Origin: Alistipes sp. | GTDB taxonomy: Bacteria; Bacteroidota; Bacteroidia; Bacteroidales; Rikenellaceae | Direction of reading: 5' to 3' | Assembly (NCBI GenBank): GCA_022782405.1 | Contig: JALFNK010000008.1 | Coordinates: 1 to 64,000 of the forward strand | DNA: 64,000 bases | Shown: piece after piece, positions 61,352 to 64,000 of the stretch | Position numbering within the stretch: position 1 is the first letter of the stretch | Layout: each line of letters starts with the position of its first letter | The notes under the pieces: model-generated | Seen by the model: the letters and a program-made list of their open reading frames with translations, nothing else | Told to the model about the DNA's origin: nothing | Databases searched by the model: none | Program-made: the position numbers and the translations under genes

Positions 61352-61909
61352 TTAATTCTTTTTAGCGTTCTTGAAAGGAAGGCCGAATTCGCGGAGCAGG
61401 GCATAAGCCTCCTCGTCGGTCTTGGCCGTCGTTACGAAGGTGATCTCCATACCGAAGATCTTGGTGATCTTGTCGATGTCGATCTCCGGGAAGATGATCT
61501 GCTCGGTGATGCCCAGCGTGTAGTTGCCCTGGCCGTCGAACTTCTCGTTGATACCCTTGAAGTCGCGGATACGGGGCAGAGCCACGGCGATCAGACGCTC
61601 CAGGAACTCGTACATCTTCGTGTCGCGCAGCGTTACACGCACGCCGATCGGCATACCCTTACGCAGCTTGAAGTTGGAGATATCCTTCCGCGAACGGGTC
61701 TGCACGGCTTTCTGACCTGCGATCTGCGTCAGCTCGGCCTCGGCCACGTCGATGAGTTTCTTGTCGGCGACGGCCTGACCCATACCCTGGTTGATAACGA
61801 TCTTGGTGAGTTTCGGGCACTGCATTACGCTCGAATAGCCGAACTCCTTCATAAGGGCAGGCATGATCTGCTCCTTATACTGTGTCTTGAGTGTAGGTAC
61901 GTATGCCAT
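61352..61909 (-). CDS. rplE: Ribosomal protein uL5
   Basis: 185 residues. [74 protein letters not shown] and [21 protein letters not shown] are typical. 5S rRNA-binding 50S protein. Its ATG shares a base with the rplX stop (TAATG), implying coupled translation. Confidence 0.98.
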   Translation of the reverse strand: MAYVPTLKTQYKEQIMPALMKEFGYSSVMQCPKLTKIVINQGMGQAVADKKLIDVAEAELTQIAGQKAVQTRSRKDISNFKLRKGMPIGVRVTLRDTKMYEFLERLIAVALPRIRDFKGINEKFDGQGNYTLGITEQIIFPEIDIDKITKIFGMEITFVTTAKTDEEAYALLREFGLPFKNAKKN

Positions 61910-62232
61910 TATTTGATCTCCTCCCCTGACTTTTTAGCGTAACGAACTAATTTACCATTGGCGTCCTTCTTGCGGCCGACCTTGGTGGGCTTACCCGACT
62001 TGGGGTCGATGAGCATCAGGTTCGACACATGGATCGGAGCCTCCTGCTCGATGATGCCGCCCTGGGGATTCTTCGCATTGGGCTTCGTAGCCTTCTTGAC
62101 GAGGTTCACACCCTCGACGATGGCGCGCTGCTTCGAAACCTCGACCTTCAGGACTTTGCCCTGCTGGCCCTTGCTGTCGCCGGCGATGACCTGAACCTGG
62201 TCCCCCTTCTTAATATGCAATTTAACTGACAT
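61909..62232 (-). CDS. rplX: Ribosomal protein uL24
   Basis: 107 residues. [47 protein letters not shown] is the KOW-type uL24 signature. Early assembly protein of the 50S subunit. It starts 20 bases after rplN. Confidence 0.98.
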   Translation of the reverse strand: MSVKLHIKKGDQVQVIAGDSKGQQGKVLKVEVSKQRAIVEGVNLVKKATKPNAKNPQGGIIEQEAPIHVSNLMLIDPKSGKPTKVGRKKDANGKLVRYAKKSGEEIK

Positions 62233-62252
62233 ATCCGAAATCGTTTTTATGA

Positions 62253-62618
62253 TTACAATACTTCGGGTGCGAGGGAGATAATCTTCATATACTGATCACG
62301 CAGCTCACGAGCCACGGGGCCGAATATACGAGTACCACGCATTTCACCCTGGTTGTTAAGCAGCACCACGGCGTTGTCGTCGAAACGAATGTACGAACCG
62401 TTGGCACGGCGGATTTCCTTCGTGGTACGCACTACGACGGCCTTCGACACGGCGCCCTTCTTGACGTCGCCCGAGGGGGTAGCGCTCTTCACGGCAACCA
62501 CGATCTTGTCGCCGATAGATGCGTAGCGGCGCTTCGTGCCGCCGAGCACCCGGATGCAAAGTACCTCCTTTGCTCCGCTGTTATCAGCTACTACGAGTCT
62601 ACTTTCCTGTTGTATCAT
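62253..62618 (-). CDS. rplN: Ribosomal protein uL14
   Basis: 121 residues. [27 protein letters not shown] and [31 protein letters not shown] are diagnostic. 50S protein at the subunit interface. It starts 2 bases after rpsQ. Confidence 0.98.
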   Translation of the reverse strand: MIQQESRLVVADNSGAKEVLCIRVLGGTKRRYASIGDKIVVAVKSATPSGDVKKGAVSKAVVVRTTKEIRRANGSYIRFDDNAVVLLNNQGEMRGTRIFGPVARELRDQYMKIISLAPEVL

Positions 62619-62620
62619 AA

Positions 62621-62875
62621 CTACTTAGCTCTTTCAATGATTTGTACTAATCTCCAACGCTTCGTCTTGCTCAACGGGCGGGTCTCCATGATGCGCACGG
62701 TATCGCCCTCCTTGCAGGTCTCGTCGAGCGATTCGGCGACGAACTTCGTCGTCTTATTGACGAACTTGCCGTAGATGGGGTGCTTCACCTTTCGTGCTAC
62801 CGCAACCACAATGGTTTTCGCCATCTTGTTGCTGACAACCACACCGATACGCTCCTTTCTCAGATTTCTTTCCAT
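62621..62875 (-). CDS. rpsQ: Ribosomal protein uS17
   Basis: 84 residues. [39 protein letters not shown] and [24 protein letters not shown] are typical of the uS17 OB fold. 30S protein. It starts 11 bases after rpmC. Confidence 0.98.
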   Translation of the reverse strand: MERNLRKERIGVVVSNKMAKTIVVAVARKVKHPIYGKFVNKTTKFVAESLDETCKEGDTVRIMETRPLSKTKRWRLVQIIERAK

Positions 62876-62886
62876 AGTGATACTCC

Positions 62887-63078
62887 TTATTTAGCGTTTT
62901 TTTGACGCAGGATCGTCAGCATGCGAGCTATATCTCTGCGGTTCTTCTTAATGATCGACGGGTTCTCGACAGGGGACACGGCGTGCTGCACCTTCAGCTT
63001 CGCGAGCTGTGCCTTCTCGGCCTCGATGCGCTCGACGAGGTCCTTCGTCGACAGATCCTTGATTTCTGCACTTTTCAT
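62887..63078 (-). CDS. rpmC: Ribosomal protein uL29
   Basis: 63 residues. [41 protein letters not shown] and [15 protein letters not shown] are typical. Two-helix 50S protein at the tunnel exit. It starts 11 bases after rplP. Confidence 0.98.
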   Translation of the reverse strand: MKSAEIKDLSTKDLVERIEAEKAQLAKLKVQHAVSPVENPSIIKKNRRDIARMLTILRQKNAK

Positions 63079-63089
63079 CTTGCGTTCCC

Positions 63090-63518
63090 TTAAATTGTGG
63101 TTTCGACGTAATCACGTCTTACGATAAACTTGGTGGTAATGGGCAGCTTCTGGGCGCCGAGACGCAGCGCTTCCTGCGCTACGGCCAGGGGCACACCCTC
63201 TGCCTCGAAGAGAATACGTCCCGGGGTTACGGGAGCCACAAATCCTTCGGGATTACCCTTACCCTTACCCATACGCACCTCGGCGGGCTTCTTCGTGATG
63301 GGTTTGTCGGGGAAGATGCGGATCCAGAGCTGACCCTCACGCTTCATGTAACGCGTGATGGCCTGACGGGCCGCCTCTATCTGACGACCCGTGATCCAGG
63401 TCGATTCAAGTGCCTTGATTGCGAACGATCCGTATGCAAGCTGGTTACCTCTTTGAGCAAGCCCCTTCATACGGCCTTTCTGCATTCTTCTAAATTTGGT
63501 CTTTTTCGGCTGTAACAT
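63090..63518 (-). CDS. rplP: Ribosomal protein uL16
   Basis: 142 residues. [73 protein letters not shown] and [15 protein letters not shown] are diagnostic. Organises the A-site tRNA region of the 50S subunit. It starts 27 bases after the rpsC stop. Confidence 0.98.
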   Translation of the reverse strand: MLQPKKTKFRRMQKGRMKGLAQRGNQLAYGSFAIKALESTWITGRQIEAARQAITRYMKREGQLWIRIFPDKPITKKPAEVRMGKGKGNPEGFVAPVTPGRILFEAEGVPLAVAQEALRLGAQKLPITTKFIVRRDYVETTI

Positions 63519-63545
63519 GTTAGTTCTGCTTTAAAAAGGTCCTTA

Positions 63546-64000
63546 CTACTGATTGTTGTTGCGACGGTCGCCTCCGCGACGTCCGCCACGGCGGTCTCCG
63601 CCACGGCGGTCTCCGCCACGACGGTCGCCTCCGCGACGCTCACGACGCTCGCCACGCTCGCCGCGGTCGCCCGAAGCGGCCTGTGCCGATGCGCCGGCGA
63701 TTTCGAACAGATCGCGCTTGCCGTACACCGTGCCCTGGCAGATCCAGACCTTAACGCCCAGGATACCCACCTTCGTGAGGGCCTCCGTCAGGCAGTAGTC
63801 GATGTCGGCACGGAAGGTATGCAGCGGAATACGTCCCTCCTTGACCGTTTCGGTACGGGCCATTTCGGCGCCGCCCACGCGGCCGGCAACCTGGACCTTG
63901 ATGCCCTCGGCACCCATGCGCATCGTCGAAGCGACGGCCGTCTTCACGGCACGGCGGAACGAAACGCGGCCCTCGAGCTGACGGGCGATGTTCTGGCCGA
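63546..64000 (-). CDS. rpsC: Ribosomal protein uS3, 5' end outside window, RG-rich tail
   Basis: The C-terminal ~151 residues are visible. The KH-following domain reads [19 protein letters not shown] and [35 protein letters not shown], then [13 protein letters not shown], all diagnostic of uS3. After GKRDLFEI the protein continues with a ~45-residue extension made of [12 protein letters not shown] and several RRGGD repeats ending NNNQ. The extension is Arg/Gly-rich like an RNA-binding RGG box. The matching DNA has tandem 15-base-scale repeats (63575-63640). 30S protein at the mRNA entry site. Confidence 0.98.
   Translation of the reverse strand, partial: GQNIARQLEGRVSFRRAVKTAVASTMRMGAEGIKVQVAGRVGGAEMARTETVKEGRIPLHTFRADIDYCLTEALTKVGILGVKVWICQGTVYGKRDLFEIAGASAQAASGDRGERGERRERRGGDRRGGDRRGGDRRGGRRGGDRRNNNQ

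Noticed and set aside
1..64000. CRISPR array, insertion sequence, rRNA, known riboswitch
   Set aside because: No regularly spaced repeats, transposase, rRNA signature or recognised riboswitch core was seen. The only tandem repeats are within coding tails (uS3, bL17, small lipoprotein).

Overview
The window looks like the chromosome of a gut Bacteroidota species, most likely Alistipes or a close Rikenellaceae relative. The evidence is two SusC/SusD pairs, many lipoproteins with acidic residues right after the lipid-carrying cysteine, Bacteroidota-type promoters (TTTG, about 19 bases, TAnnTTTG), BACON and LRR surface proteins, and a typical Bacteroidota ribosomal protein cluster. The sequence is GC-rich by eye, except for the first ~340 bases and a few AT-rich promoter regions. 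Genus is inferred from overall character, not from a marker comparison.

Layout. (1) 1-104: tail of an unknown gene. (2) 310-15816: a long + strand operon with a SusC/SusD pair, six further lipoproteins (three unknown, two with leucine-rich repeats, one subtilisin-like protease), a DUF1573 protein and a small lipocalin-like lipoprotein, closed by a strong terminator. It has no glycoside hydrolase, so it reads as a peptide or glycoprotein acquisition system. (3) 15900-18877: an LPS-kinase-like gene, then an aromatic amino acid operon (prephenate dehydratase, DAHP synthase/chorismate mutase). That operon is preceded by an unannotated 26-residue Phe/Tyr-rich leader peptide and a complete attenuator. 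(4) 18937-23442: a PhoB/PhoR-type two-component pair and a PiT phosphate transporter with a PhoU-like tail. (5) 23501-28544: a possible small RNA, a DUF2721 protein, pflB-pflA and a membrane acyltransferase. (6) 28576-38279, minus strand: SusC/SusD, terminator, then two GH20 hexosaminidases, a likely amino-sugar glycan locus. (7) 38678-42320: tRNA-Ser(GGA), a small Cys-repeat lipoprotein, and a minus operon with a LolE-like permease, menaquinone methyltransferase, a lipoprotein and a SPOR-like protein. (8) 42369-50560, plus strand: SDR dehydrogenase, YugP-like Zn protease, an SGNH/MBOAT O-acetylation pair, PAP2 phosphatase, lysS and tpiA. (9) 50590-51913: PepSY-like and DUF6624-like secreted proteins. 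(10) 51947-64000, minus strand: the S10/spc/alpha ribosomal cluster from rpsC (cut by the window edge) to rplQ, with secY, map, infA, rpmJ and rpoA. It is interrupted by an unusual ~700 bp gap between rpsN and rpsH.

The most interesting element is the attenuator in front of pheA. A run of ten aromatic codons among thirteen, a 1:2 hairpin made from the Phe codons, a 2:3 antiterminator and a 3:4 terminator are all visible in about 150 bases.
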